DNA of 64,000 nt from Caballeronia udeis (lineage in GTDB: Bacteria > Pseudomonadota > Gammaproteobacteria > Burkholderiales > Burkholderiaceae): NCBI RefSeq assembly GCF_001544555.2, contig NZ_FCOK02000025.1, forward strand, positions 46,898 through 110,897. Reading direction: 5' to 3'. Positions 18,069-27,468 of this stretch are shown piece by piece (positions within the stretch are counted from its first letter, which is position 1; each line of letters starts with the position of its first letter). Under the pieces are notes generated by a model. The model had not been told where the DNA came from. It did not search any database and saw nothing but the letters and a program-made list of their open reading frames with translations. A program made the translations under genes and the position numbers.

Positions 18069-18095
18069 GGGGTCTCCTGCCCGGTGAATGATCCG

Positions 18096-18119
18096 AGGGC
18101 CGCGAACAGCGGCCCTTCG
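18096..18119 (+). terminator. Hairpin terminator after gtsD
   Basis: AGGGCCGC (18096-18103) pairs with GCGGCCCT (18109-18116) with a 5-base loop, followed by a T-rich but interrupted tail (TTCGTTCG). A moderately strong terminator. Confidence 0.6.
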
Positions 18120-18137
18120 TTCGTTCAGCTCGACCCA

Positions 18138-19513
18138 TCACCACCCGTACTTGAGCCCCAGACGCACGACATAGGCGTGATAGCTCTGCGCACCCCATGC
18201 ACCGCTGACGTTGCTCCAGGCGCTCCAGTTCTTTCCGAGATCACCATTCAGTCCCAGCTTCGCTTCATATCGATTGGCGGGGTACAAACTGCTGACCTGG
18301 ACTTGATCAAACGAGATGGTGCTGCCCGTGCTCGTATGCCACCAGTTGGCCGTTGCGTAAAACTGCATCTTCTTGCCGGCGCTACGCTCGAAGGTGCGTT
18401 GCAGGCGTAGCCCCAACCGAGCGATGGCGCCGCTGGAACTGGCGCCATCCACCTGCGTGCCGTTCGGTTCGGTCAGCGAATTCTGGTGATAGTCCACGTA
18501 GAGCAGTTGTCCGCGCTGCACGATCCTTGCAACGTCAGCACGTTGTTTGTGCCGGTACTGGCGACACTGCCGTTGAGCACCGATCCTGTTCCAAGTATCA
18601 GCGTGTTACCACTACCCGTGAGAGAAACCGCTGTGCCGCCCGTACCGGTGATGGTGCCGGTGTTGGTCAGGGCAACGCCGTTGCTTGCGAGCACGGCGCC
18701 CGTACCCGCGCTGAACGTGCCGCTGTTGCTGAAAGTGCCCGTTGCAGCACCCCGAGCCCAGAATGCATAGGTGGCCGATGCGCCATAAACCATGCCGGCG
18801 TTGGTACCGGCGACACCACCGGTATTGAAGACAACTCCGTAGCCAGTGCCGCCATTCGTGCCAACGGTGCCAGTTGCACTTTGGTTAAAGCTGCCGCCCG
18901 CAGCGAAGTACACCCCGGAGTAAGCGTTGCTGCCAGTTGTGATCGAACCATCGTTGATGACCGAAGATCCGGCACCGGTCATCGAAACGCCATCTTGTGC
19001 GCCAGCAATGGTGGCACCCGCATGATTGGTCAGTTGACCGCCGTTCGTCTGCAGGACACCCTGCGCGGTTTTGCCCTGGATGGAGGAAAAATTGTCGAAG
19101 GTGACGCCGTTGAGCGTGGCCGAAGACAACGAGACACCCCACGACGTACCCGTTATCGAACCGTGGTTGGTGAAAACCCAGTTCTGCGCGTTGTTGCCGT
19201 CGACACCATCGCCCGTCGACGCATTGATCACCGTGCCCGCCGACGCATCGAAAGTGGTCGAACCCGGACTCAAGGTTTGCAGAGTAACCGTGCTTGTACC
19301 GCTGGGGAGTGCAATGGTTTGCGCGTGAGCCTGACTAACAATCGCGGCAATGCTGATCAATAGAATGCCGGCGCTAATGGGTGTCAGGCAGCTGCAAGGA
19401 CCGCCGCTCACGGTTCGTCGATTTCTATAACCCAGATGCAATTGGGCAAACACTGCGGCCATTTGCATGGAATCAAGCGCCCAATCCGGCGCGGCATGAC
19501 GAATTCGGTTCAT
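18138..19513 (-). pseudogene. Degenerate autotransporter (passenger fused out of frame to barrel end)
   Basis: Two overlapping minus-strand frames are pieces of one type V autotransporter. 19513-18473 encodes an N-terminal extension, a signal peptide (cleaving after QAHA) and a Gly/Thr/Ser/Asn-rich beta-helical passenger with repeated N-x-G-T-I-T-G-type rungs. It runs out of frame after NNVLTLQGS. Frame 18521-18138 then encodes about 127 residues of barrel ending VVRLGLKYGW, with the C-terminal aromatic of outer-membrane proteins. Intact members usually have a longer passenger and a barrel of about 280 residues, so an internal deletion plus frameshift near 18515-18530 is inferred. Not expected to give a functional surface protein. 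Confidence 0.78.
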
Positions 19514-20425
19514 TTACCGCCTCGCTATGGATTCTGTTTTGTTACGCGCAACAGCGTTCAACTCACGATCACACCATTTCATCAAGCGGCCTCAATGGCA
19601 TTTAGAATTTACGATTCGTCGCAACGTCGATATCGGCATTCAACGAAATTCAATGTCATCCCGGATTGAATTGCATACGGACGAACGATTGTGATTACGA
19701 CAGGCGATCACAGGGCCACACGGCATTGGTTCGCTTTTCGCGGATATCACGTCACGGCAATGAAACAACGCATTGACAAGGTAAGAGCGGCTGCGAGCAG
19801 CTGTTTGAATCAAGCGCGCGACGCCAGAGATCGGACTGCTGTAAAGAGCAACGCTCCGTGCAATTGATAAGCAACTCGCCATCCCTGACAAAATGACTTG
19901 CAGATATAAAATACATTCGCATTCCGAATAAAACCATTAGTCTCAAAATCATCTTATCTCAAAGAAGCGATTTTGTTTGCTTTGCGTCTAGTTTGATTCG
20001 TTTTACGTACCACGCGTTTTATTGGAATACCGATTCGAGTTCAATTCACGCGTTGCGGGTCCATGAACTGCAACGACCAGGTGGTCAGCCTGTATTTTTT
20101 ATTCAGAAACTCTCAATGAAGTGCGTGTTCAAACTGATTCTTGCAACCGGAATCGATCAGATGTCGTGGAACCGGGAACCTCCGTATCGTCGTACCTCTT
20201 TACGGCTATCGAATAAGAATTGCTTGCCCCGCGCGATTGCGCACGCACGAACCGGCACGCGGCGAATCTGAAAACTGATGTGATCGAAGTTGCCTTGCGG
20301 CCCCGTTACTGCCCCGGATCCCCGGCATTAATGCACGTCCCGCGCGTCGAACAGGCACAATCCCTGTTCACCGACAATATCGGCGGCGGCGCCTTTGGGG
20401 CGGCCGCCGCGCACACTCTCCCGAC
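19514..20425. other. 900-base gene-free stretch
   Basis: A/T-richer than its surroundings, with no open frame that shows family features, codon use like its neighbours or a Shine-Dalgarno. It may include decayed DNA associated with the broken autotransporter. The promoter for the downstream peptidase should lie at its right end but is not clear. Confidence 0.55.
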
Positions 20426-22561
20426 ATGACCCAAAGCTTCCTCGCCAAACACCCCGACCTTGCGTGGACCTCCGCGCCGAAAAAGTCCAGCCCCGAGGAT
20501 GCGTTTATTGAACTGGAAGCACTCGACGACGCTCGCGTCGACCAATGGGTCGATGCGCAAAACGCCCGGACGACGACAGCTTTCGGTAAAACACCGCAAA
20601 CCGATGCGCTGACCGCGCGCCTGAAAACCGCTTACACCTCGCAGGAGCGCATCGTGTCCTGCTCGCGCTATGGCGACTGGGGGTACAACACGTGGCAGGA
20701 CGAGACACATCCGCTCGGAATCGTCAGGCGCACACCCTGGCAAAGATGGCTCGCCGGCACGCCCGAGTGGCAAACCATCCTGGACGTCGACCAGATCGAC
20801 TTGAACACGAGCGCCGCCAAAGACGGTATCCGCTGGGCGCTGCATGACTTCGACATGCTCTACCCGACCTGGGACCGGGCGTTGGTGAGCTTGTCGCCGG
20901 GCGGCTCGGACGCATGCATGGTCCGCGAGTTCGACATCGAAACACAGCGATTTGTTGAAGACGGTTTCACGCTGCCCGATGTCGGCAAGCACGGCATCTC
21001 GTGGATCGATCGCGACACGGTGTATGTCGGCTGGGACGACAGCGCGCACAGCAAGAAGCCCGCGCTGACCACGTCCGGTTTTCCGCGCCAGGCGCGCAAA
21101 TGGAAGCGCGGCACGAAGCTGGCCGACGCCCCCGTGGTCTTCGAAGGCAAGCGTCGCGATGTCTCAGCGGGCGTGGACTACGATCAGCTCGAAAAGCTGC
21201 ATCTTGCTTCACGCGCGACCTCGTTCTTCGAGACGCTGCAATACTGGCTGGATGAAAGCACCGGCGAATGGCAGCAATACGACGTGCCGCTGCACGCGGA
21301 ACTGGAGCATTGGAACGGCTGGCTGTTTGTCACGCCGCGGGAATCCTACGAAGCCGGCGATGCAACCTACGCGAGCGGTTCGCTGCTCGTCATCCGTCGC
21401 GACGCCTTCCTGAAAGGCGCGCGCAATTTCACCGTGCTGTTCACGCCGTCAGGCCGGACCGTTCTCGCCGATATCGACTTCACGAAGCACTGGCTGGTGG
21501 TGTCGCAGATGGACGATGGTTCACCGCGCGTGGAGCTGCTCGCCCCGCCGGCCGGCTTCGAAGGCGAATGGACCCGCCGTCAGTTCCCGCTGCCGGCTGC
21601 CAGCCAGTCGTATGTGGATTCCATCGACAGCGAACGCGACGACACCGTGCTCGTTCACGTCGAACATTTCCTCACGCCGCCGTCGCTGTACTACGCCGAT
21701 TTCGCGCAACCGGAAAACGAATGGCAACTGCTCGCCCGCCTTCCGGCTCAATTCGACGCCACCGGCCTTATAGCCGAGCGTCGTCACGCGATATCAACCG
21801 ATGGCGTCGCCATTCCCTATTGGCTGATCGGTCGTGAAGCGAACGTCAAGGGTCATGAAACCGCGCCCTGCCTGCTCTACGGCTATGGCGGCTTCGAAGT
21901 CGCGCTCGACCCGCATTACGACGCGACCACGGGCATCGCGTGGCTCGAAAGCGGCGGGTTGTACGCCGTCGCGAACATTCGTGGCGGCGGCGAATTCGGG
22001 CCGGAGTGGCATCAGGCGGCGCAGCGCGAGAAACGCCAGGTCGCCTTCGATGACTTCATCGCGGTTGCACAAGCGCTAGTGGCGTCGGGCGTGACGACAT
22101 CGAAACAACTCGCCATTCGAGGCGGCAGCAATGGCGGCTTGCTGACCGGCGTGATGCTGGTCCAGCGCCCGGAGCTGTTCGGCGCGGTGCTGTCCGAAGT
22201 GCCATTGCTCGACATGGCGCGCTTTCATTTACTGCTGCAGGGCGCGTCGTGGATCGATGAATACGGCGACCCCGCCGATGCCCAGGACCTGCGCTTCCTG
22301 ATGTCGTACTCGCCGTATCAAAACGTCAAGGCCGATACGGCTTATCCGCCGGCGCTGTTCACGTCGTCGGCGACTGATGACCGCGTGCATCCCGGCCACG
22401 CTCGCAAGATGGCCGCGCGGATGCAGGCGCTGGGGTATGAACGCGTGTGGTATCTGGAGAACCGCGACGGCGGTCACGGGGCGGGCGTGGAAGCAGAAAG
22501 CATTGCCCGAGTGGAAGCGACCGCGTTCACGTTCTTGCATCAGATGGTGGGAGACAAGTGA
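20426..22561 (+). CDS. S9 family prolyl oligopeptidase-like peptidase
   Basis: Cytosolic serine peptidase of 711 residues with no signal peptide. The N-terminal two-thirds forms the beta-propeller gate. The C-terminal alpha/beta-hydrolase carries the nucleophile S568 in GGSNGG, the acid at D651 or D652 in TDDRVHPGHARKM, and H684 in GGHGAG. YGYGGFEVALDP and NIRGGGEFGPEWHQAA are typical prolyl-oligopeptidase/oligopeptidase B blocks. It cleaves short peptides; the preferred residue is not readable. Single gene. Confidence 0.92.
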   Translation: MTQSFLAKHPDLAWTSAPKKSSPEDAFIELEALDDARVDQWVDAQNARTTTAFGKTPQTDALTARLKTAYTSQERIVSCSRYGDWGYNTWQDETHPLGIVRRTPWQRWLAGTPEWQTILDVDQIDLNTSAAKDGIRWALHDFDMLYPTWDRALVSLSPGGSDACMVREFDIETQRFVEDGFTLPDVGKHGISWIDRDTVYVGWDDSAHSKKPALTTSGFPRQARKWKRGTKLADAPVVFEGKRRDVSAGVDYDQLEKLHLASRATSFFETLQYWLDESTGEWQQYDVPLHAELEHWNGWLFVTPRESYEAGDATYASGSLLVIRRDAFLKGARNFTVLFTPSGRTVLADIDFTKHWLVVSQMDDGSPRVELLAPPAGFEGEWTRRQFPLPAASQSYVDSIDSERDDTVLVHVEHFLTPPSLYYADFAQPENEWQLLARLPAQFDATGLIAERRHAISTDGVAIPYWLIGREANVKGHETAPCLLYGYGGFEVALDPHYDATTGIAWLESGGLYAVANIRGGGEFGPEWHQAAQREKRQVAFDDFIAVAQALVASGVTTSKQLAIRGGSNGGLLTGVMLVQRPELFGAVLSEVPLLDMARFHLLLQGASWIDEYGDPADAQDLRFLMSYSPYQNVKADTAYPPALFTSSATDDRVHPGHARKMAARMQALGYERVWYLENRDGGHGAGVEAESIARVEATAFTFLHQMVGDK

Positions 22562-22633
22562 CGCGCGGCTGAGCGGGCGGCAACGCGCCCGGTTCCCCTG
22601 AACGAGCCCTGTTCACGGGAGTGCGCCGGTCAA

Positions 22634-23857
22634 TCACCCCGCCCTGCTCGCCCGCACCGGCGTGCCGTGCCAGCGCAGCACCAGCGTGCGGCCGACGAAA
22701 GTCAGCACGCCCGTCACCCCGATCACGATCCCCATCCCTTGCGGCGTGCCGTCGTGGAACATCCCGACCGCGACGCTCGCCAGCGCGCCGAGCGCCAGCT
22801 GCACCGCGCCGAACACGGCGGCGGCGGCGCCTGCGTTGTGCGGGTATCGATGCATGAGGTCGGTCGTGCAGTTCGCCGACAACAAACCCACTACGCCGAC
22901 CACGAAGAACAAACAGCCGACGATCGACCACAAGCCCCCAAAACCGGTGATGCACACGAACGCCGTTGCGAGCGCAGCGATCACGCTGACAAACGATGCA
23001 ATCGAAATCAGTTTCAGCGATCCCAGCGGCCCGACCAGCCGCGTGTTCGCGACGTTCCAGCCGATGATCCCGATAATGTTCAGCCCGAAGAAAAACCCGT
23101 AATGCTGCGGCTTCACATGAAAGTAGTCGATATACACAAACGGGGTCGCGGTGATGTACGCGAACATCGACGCGAACGCCATGCCGCCGCAGAGCGTGTG
23201 GCCCCACGTGACGGGATCGGTGAGAAGACGCCCGTACGCGGCGAAGGATCGCCCGAGCGCTGACGTCGCCCGTTTTTCACGCGGCCAGGTCTCCGGCACC
23301 CGCAAATACGTGGTCACCGCGCAGGCCGTACCGAACAGCGTCAACGTGACGAACACCGCGCGCCAGCCCCCGAGCAGCAGCAACTGCCCGCCAATCAACG
23401 GAGCGAGCAACGGCCCGATCGACGTGACAATGGCAAGCATCGAGAGCACGCGGGCTGCGTCCGATGGTGCGTGGGCGTCGCGTGCGATCGCCCGCGCCAG
23501 CACCGACGCCGAGCCCGCGCCGAGCGCCTGCAGGAAGCGCAGGATAACCAGCGAATCGATGGAAAACGACAGCGCGCAGCCCACGCTCGCGAGCGTGTAC
23601 AGCACAATGCCGCCGAGCAGCACTGGCCGGCGGCCGTAGGCGTCGGAGAGCGGACCGTACACCAGCATGCCGAGCGAAAAGCCCAGCATGAAACTTGTCA
23701 ACGTGATCTGCGCGGCGGCGGCGGTCGTGCCGAACGACACGGCGAGCGCCGGGAGGCTCGGCAGATACATGTCGATGGAAAGCGGGCCGCACGCCGCCAG
23801 CGCGCCGAGCAACAGGATCAGTCGGCGGTCGGCACGGCGCTTGATGATTTCGGGCAT
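22634..23857 (-). CDS. Bcr/CflA-type MFS drug efflux transporter
   Basis: Inner-membrane antiporter of 407 residues with twelve hydrophobic helices. The ATG at 23857 is chosen because RLILLLGALAACGPLSIDMY then falls at the N-terminus, with the family motif DMYLPSLPALA. Motif A reads YGPLSDAYGRRPVLL near residues 68-82. No good Shine-Dalgarno is visible at this start. E. coli Bcr exports bicyclomycin and sulfonamides; the substrate here is unknown. Convergent with the peptidase gene and divergent from hemL. Confidence 0.9.
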   Translation of the reverse strand: MPEIIKRRADRRLILLLGALAACGPLSIDMYLPSLPALAVSFGTTAAAAQITLTSFMLGFSLGMLVYGPLSDAYGRRPVLLGGIVLYTLASVGCALSFSIDSLVILRFLQALGAGSASVLARAIARDAHAPSDAARVLSMLAIVTSIGPLLAPLIGGQLLLLGGWRAVFVTLTLFGTACAVTTYLRVPETWPREKRATSALGRSFAAYGRLLTDPVTWGHTLCGGMAFASMFAYITATPFVYIDYFHVKPQHYGFFFGLNIIGIIGWNVANTRLVGPLGSLKLISIASFVSVIAALATAFVCITGFGGLWSIVGCLFFVVGVVGLLSANCTTDLMHRYPHNAGAAAAVFGAVQLALGALASVAVGMFHDGTPQGMGIVIGVTGVLTFVGRTLVLRWHGTPVRASRAG

Positions 23858-24259
23858 GAGAGACGAAAGGAAGCTTGAGGAAATAGCGCGGTTTCCGGGA
23901 CTGGCGGCCGAGGACCGGCAAGCGACGAATAGCGAAACGAACACGCATGCGAATGCGAAAAACCTCGCAACGGCCACGTCCGGCGTGCAGGCGAACGGCT
24001 TAAACAAAGCCTTAAAACAGTGTGCATTGTACGCGCCCCGCTTTCACAAGCCTCGCGGCTGTCCTTTCGTACGCGGCGCCGGGACGGAGCGTCGCGGGCT
24101 GAAGCCAGGCGACTCCGGTACAATTTCATCTTGATTTCCTGCAGCCGCGAGCGACCTCCGGACCCCGCCGAATCCGATCCCGGCGCTGATCCAGGCTTGA
24201 TCGTTGCCAGCGGCTGCAGCCCTCTCCAGCCGAACCCGTCATTCAGCGCAGGCCCTGTC
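23858..24259. other. Intergenic region between the MFS gene and hemL
   Basis: No gene seen. It must contain the divergent promoters of the transporter gene and the hemL-ribD-ribE group, but no clear -35/-10 pair stands out. Confidence 0.5.
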
Positions 24260-25543
24260 ATGTCCAGAAATGAAGCTCTCTTCGAACGCGCCCAGAAAAC
24301 CATTCCCGGCGGCGTGAACTCGCCGGTGCGCGCGTTTCGCTCGGTCGGCGGGACGCCGCGGTTCATCGAACGCGCGTCAGGTCCGTATTTCTGGGACGCC
24401 GACGGCAAGCAATACATCGACTACATCGGTTCCTGGGGGCCGATGATCCTCGGCCACGTTCATCCCGAGGTGCTTGAAGCCGTGCAGCGTGTGCTCGCGA
24501 ACGGGTTTTCGTTCGGGGCACCGACCGAATCCGAGATCGAGATCGCGGAAGAGATCTGCAAGCTGGTGCCGTCGATAGAACAGGTCCGCATGGTGTCCAG
24601 TGGCACGGAAGCGACCATGAGCGCGCTGCGCCTCGCGCGCGGCTTCACGAAGCGGGACCGGATCATAAAGTTCGAGGGTTGCTATCACGGTCACGCCGAC
24701 AGCCTGCTGGTGAAGGCGGGTTCCGGTCTGCTGACGTTCGGCAACCCCACGTCGGCAGGCGTTCCCGCCGATATCGCCAAACACACCACCGTGCTCGAAT
24801 ACAACAACGTCGAGCAGCTTGACGAAGCCTTTGCCGCGTTCGGTGCGGAAATCGCGTCAGTGATCGTGGAGCCGGTGGCCGGCAACATGAATCTCGTGAA
24901 AGCCACGCCTGAATTCCTGCAAGCGCTGCGTGCACATTGCGACGAGTACAGCTCGGTGCTGATTTTCGATGAGGTGATGTGCGGCTTTCGCGTGGCGCTC
25001 GGCGGTGCGCAGCAGGTCTACGGCATCAAGCCGGACCTGACGTGCCTGGGCAAGGTAATCGGCGGCGGCATGCCGGCGGCCGCGTTCGGCGGACGCCGGG
25101 ACATCATGGCGCATCTCGCGCCGCTTGGCGGCGTGTACCAGGCCGGCACGTTGTCGGGCAATCCGATCGCGGTCGCGGCCGGGTTGAAAACGCTGCAACT
25201 GATCCAGGCGCCGGGTTTCTACGAGACACTCACCAGGCAAACGCGCCGTCTCGCCGACGGCCTCGCGGTCGCCGCCAAAGAAGCCAGGGTGCCGTTCTCG
25301 GCGGATGCTATCGGCGGCATGTTCGGCTTGTATTTCGCCGCGAGTGTGCCGGGGAGTTTCGCTGAAGTCACGCAGGGCGACACGAAGCGCTTCAACGCAT
25401 TCTTCCACGAGATGCTCGATGCCGGCGTGTACTTCGCGCCATCGGCGTATGAGGCGGGGTTTGTATCGATCGCCCACGACGACGCCGTCATCGACGCGAC
25501 GCTCGACGCCGCCCGCGGCGCGTTTGCCCGCGTTGCCGCCTAG
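24260..25543 (+). CDS. hemL: Glutamate-1-semialdehyde 2,1-aminomutase
   Basis: PLP enzyme converting glutamate-1-semialdehyde to 5-aminolevulinate in the C5 heme pathway. It has 427 residues with the canonical start MSRNEALFERAQKTIPGGVN. PLP-site features are SSGTEATMSALRLAR, LIFDEVMCGFR and the Schiff-base lysine K265 in LGKVIGGGMP. A longer upstream open frame is not part of the family. Ten bases separate it from ribD. Confidence 0.97.
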   Translation: MSRNEALFERAQKTIPGGVNSPVRAFRSVGGTPRFIERASGPYFWDADGKQYIDYIGSWGPMILGHVHPEVLEAVQRVLANGFSFGAPTESEIEIAEEICKLVPSIEQVRMVSSGTEATMSALRLARGFTKRDRIIKFEGCYHGHADSLLVKAGSGLLTFGNPTSAGVPADIAKHTTVLEYNNVEQLDEAFAAFGAEIASVIVEPVAGNMNLVKATPEFLQALRAHCDEYSSVLIFDEVMCGFRVALGGAQQVYGIKPDLTCLGKVIGGGMPAAAFGGRRDIMAHLAPLGGVYQAGTLSGNPIAVAAGLKTLQLIQAPGFYETLTRQTRRLADGLAVAAKEARVPFSADAIGGMFGLYFAASVPGSFAEVTQGDTKRFNAFFHEMLDAGVYFAPSAYEAGFVSIAHDDAVIDATLDAARGAFARVAA

Positions 25544-25553
25544 AGGCGCCGCC

Positions 25554-26690
25554 ATGTTCTCGCAGACCGATTTCTCGCACATGGAGCGCGCGCTGGCGCT
25601 GGCCGCCCGCGGCATGTACACGACGACGCCGAATCCGCGCGTCGGCTGCGTGCTGGTGAAAGACGGCGACGTGATCGGCGAAGGTTTTACGCAGCCGGCC
25701 GGTCAGGACCACGCCGAGATTCGCGCGTTGAAAGACGCGCGGGCGCGCGGCCACGATCCGCGGGGTGCCACCGCCTACGTCACGCTCGAACCGTGCAGCC
25801 ATTTCGGCCGTACGCCGCCGTGCGTGCACGCGCTGATCGACGCGCGGGTCGCCAAGGTGATTGCAGCAATGGAAGATCCGAATCCGGCGGTGTCCGGGCG
25901 CGGGCTGGCGATTCTCCGCGACGCGGGTATTGATGTGCGTTGCGGCCTGCTGGCCAATGAAGCGTACGAGATGAACATCGGCTTCGTGTCGCGCATGACG
26001 CGCCGCCGTCCGTGGGTACGCATGAAAGTCGCGGCCACGCTGGACGGCCGCACCGGTTTGCCGAGCGGCGAAAGCCAGTGGATCACCGGCGAAGCGGCGC
26101 GAGCCGATGGGCACGCTTGGCGTGCGCGCGCTTGCGCGATCCTGACGGGCATTGGCACGGTGCGGGAGGACGATCCGCAACTCACCGTGCGCGCAGTGGA
26201 AACACCACGTCAGCCGCAACGCGTGCTGATCGACAGCCGCCTGGACGTGCCGCTCACCGCCCGGATCCTGGAAGGCGCGCCGCCGTGGGTGTTTTGCGGC
26301 GCTGAGCCCGACCCCGCGAAAGTTGATGCGCTGCGAGAACGCGGTATCGAATTCACGCCGTTGACGAACGAGCAAGGCAAGGTCGATCTGCCTGCCATGC
26401 TCGGTATCCTCGCCGATCGCGGCATCAACGAGTTGCACGTGGAAGCGGGCCACAAGCTCAATGGTTCGCTGCTGCGCGAGGGGTGTGTCGACGAATTGCT
26501 GGTCTACCTCGCGCCGAGTTTGCTGGGCAGTGCGCCGGGCATGTTCGACTTCACGCCGCCCGATACACTCGATGCCCGGCCGCATCTGCGGTTTCACCGC
26601 ATTGACCGGCTGGGTGATGACCTGCGCATCCTGGCGCGCTTCGCGGTGGTGAAGACCGATGTGCCCACGGACGCGAAACCGATCATCTGA
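25554..26690 (+). CDS. ribD: Bifunctional riboflavin deaminase/reductase RibD
   Basis: Performs the deamination and side-chain reduction steps of riboflavin synthesis. It has 378 residues. The N-terminal deaminase shows zinc ligands H53 and E55 (HAEIRAL) and C81/C90 (PCSHFGRTPPC). The C-terminal reductase (about 155-365) has MKVAATLDGRTGLPSGESQWIT split over its NADPH site and ELHVEAGHKLNGSLL. The start follows hemL closely. Confidence 0.96.
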   Translation: MFSQTDFSHMERALALAARGMYTTTPNPRVGCVLVKDGDVIGEGFTQPAGQDHAEIRALKDARARGHDPRGATAYVTLEPCSHFGRTPPCVHALIDARVAKVIAAMEDPNPAVSGRGLAILRDAGIDVRCGLLANEAYEMNIGFVSRMTRRRPWVRMKVAATLDGRTGLPSGESQWITGEAARADGHAWRARACAILTGIGTVREDDPQLTVRAVETPRQPQRVLIDSRLDVPLTARILEGAPPWVFCGAEPDPAKVDALRERGIEFTPLTNEQGKVDLPAMLGILADRGINELHVEAGHKLNGSLLREGCVDELLVYLAPSLLGSAPGMFDFTPPDTLDARPHLRFHRIDRLGDDLRILARFAVVKTDVPTDAKPII

Positions 26691-26728
26691 CGCACAACAC
26701 AACACGCACAACCTAAGGAAGCTCGACG

Positions 26729-27370
26729 ATGTTCACAGGAATTGTCGCGGCGGTCGGCCGCATTGAAGCCGTTACGCCGTTGGGTTCAGCCACCGATACC
26801 GATACCGGTGTTCGTCTCACGGTGGCGTCCGGCGGGCTCGATCTCGCGGACGTGGAGCTTGGTGACAGCATCTCCATCCAGGGCGCGTGCATGACGGTGA
26901 TCGAGAAGTCCGCCGGGTCTTTTGCCGTCGATGTATCGCGCGAAAGCCTGAGCAAGACGGCAGGCTTGTCCGAACCCGGCGATGTGAACCTGGAAAAGGC
27001 GCTGCGTGCGCATGACCGGCTGGGCGGGCATCTGGTGTCGGGACACGTCGATGGTCTTGGTGAAGTGACGCATTTCGCCCCTGTTGGAGAGTCGCATGAG
27101 CTGCGGATTCTCGCGTCACGCGATATCGGCAAGTATCTGGCTTATAAGGGTTCCGTGACAGTGAACGGCGTGAGCCTGACCGTGAATACCGTGAACGACC
27201 GGCCCGATGGCTGCGAGTTTTCGATCAACCTGATTCCGCATACGGTGGAAGTGACGACGTTGCGGCACCTGAAGGCTGGCGCGAAGGTCAATCTGGAGAT
27301 CGATCTGATCGCGCGGTATGTGGAGCGGATTCTAACGACGTCAACGGACGCTCACAAGCCGCTGCAATAG
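26729..27370 (+). CDS. ribE: Riboflavin synthase alpha subunit
   Basis: Dismutates two lumazine molecules to riboflavin. It has 213 residues made of two homologous barrels, each opening with the expected pattern: MFTGIVAAVGRIEAV at the N-terminus, and the second repeat around FTKTID-equivalent residues 100-195. GDSISIQGACMTV and GSVTVNGVSLTVN are the paired ligand-binding loops. Third gene after hemL and ribD. Confidence 0.96.
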   Translation: MFTGIVAAVGRIEAVTPLGSATDTDTGVRLTVASGGLDLADVELGDSISIQGACMTVIEKSAGSFAVDVSRESLSKTAGLSEPGDVNLEKALRAHDRLGGHLVSGHVDGLGEVTHFAPVGESHELRILASRDIGKYLAYKGSVTVNGVSLTVNTVNDRPDGCEFSINLIPHTVEVTTLRHLKAGAKVNLEIDLIARYVERILTTSTDAHKPLQ

Positions 27371-27468
27371 TTGGTTTTTCCGGCGGTGGCGACAGCCAGC
27401 TTCTGCTCCTCCGCCAGGCGCCTGCGAATGAAGACAGCCAGGATAACGCTGCTTTCGCAGGCAGCGGT

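Noticed and set aside
18353..19363. A 336-codon plus-strand frame opposite the autotransporter remnant
   Set aside because: The low-complexity Ala/Arg/Thr sequence mirrors the passenger repeats on the other strand.
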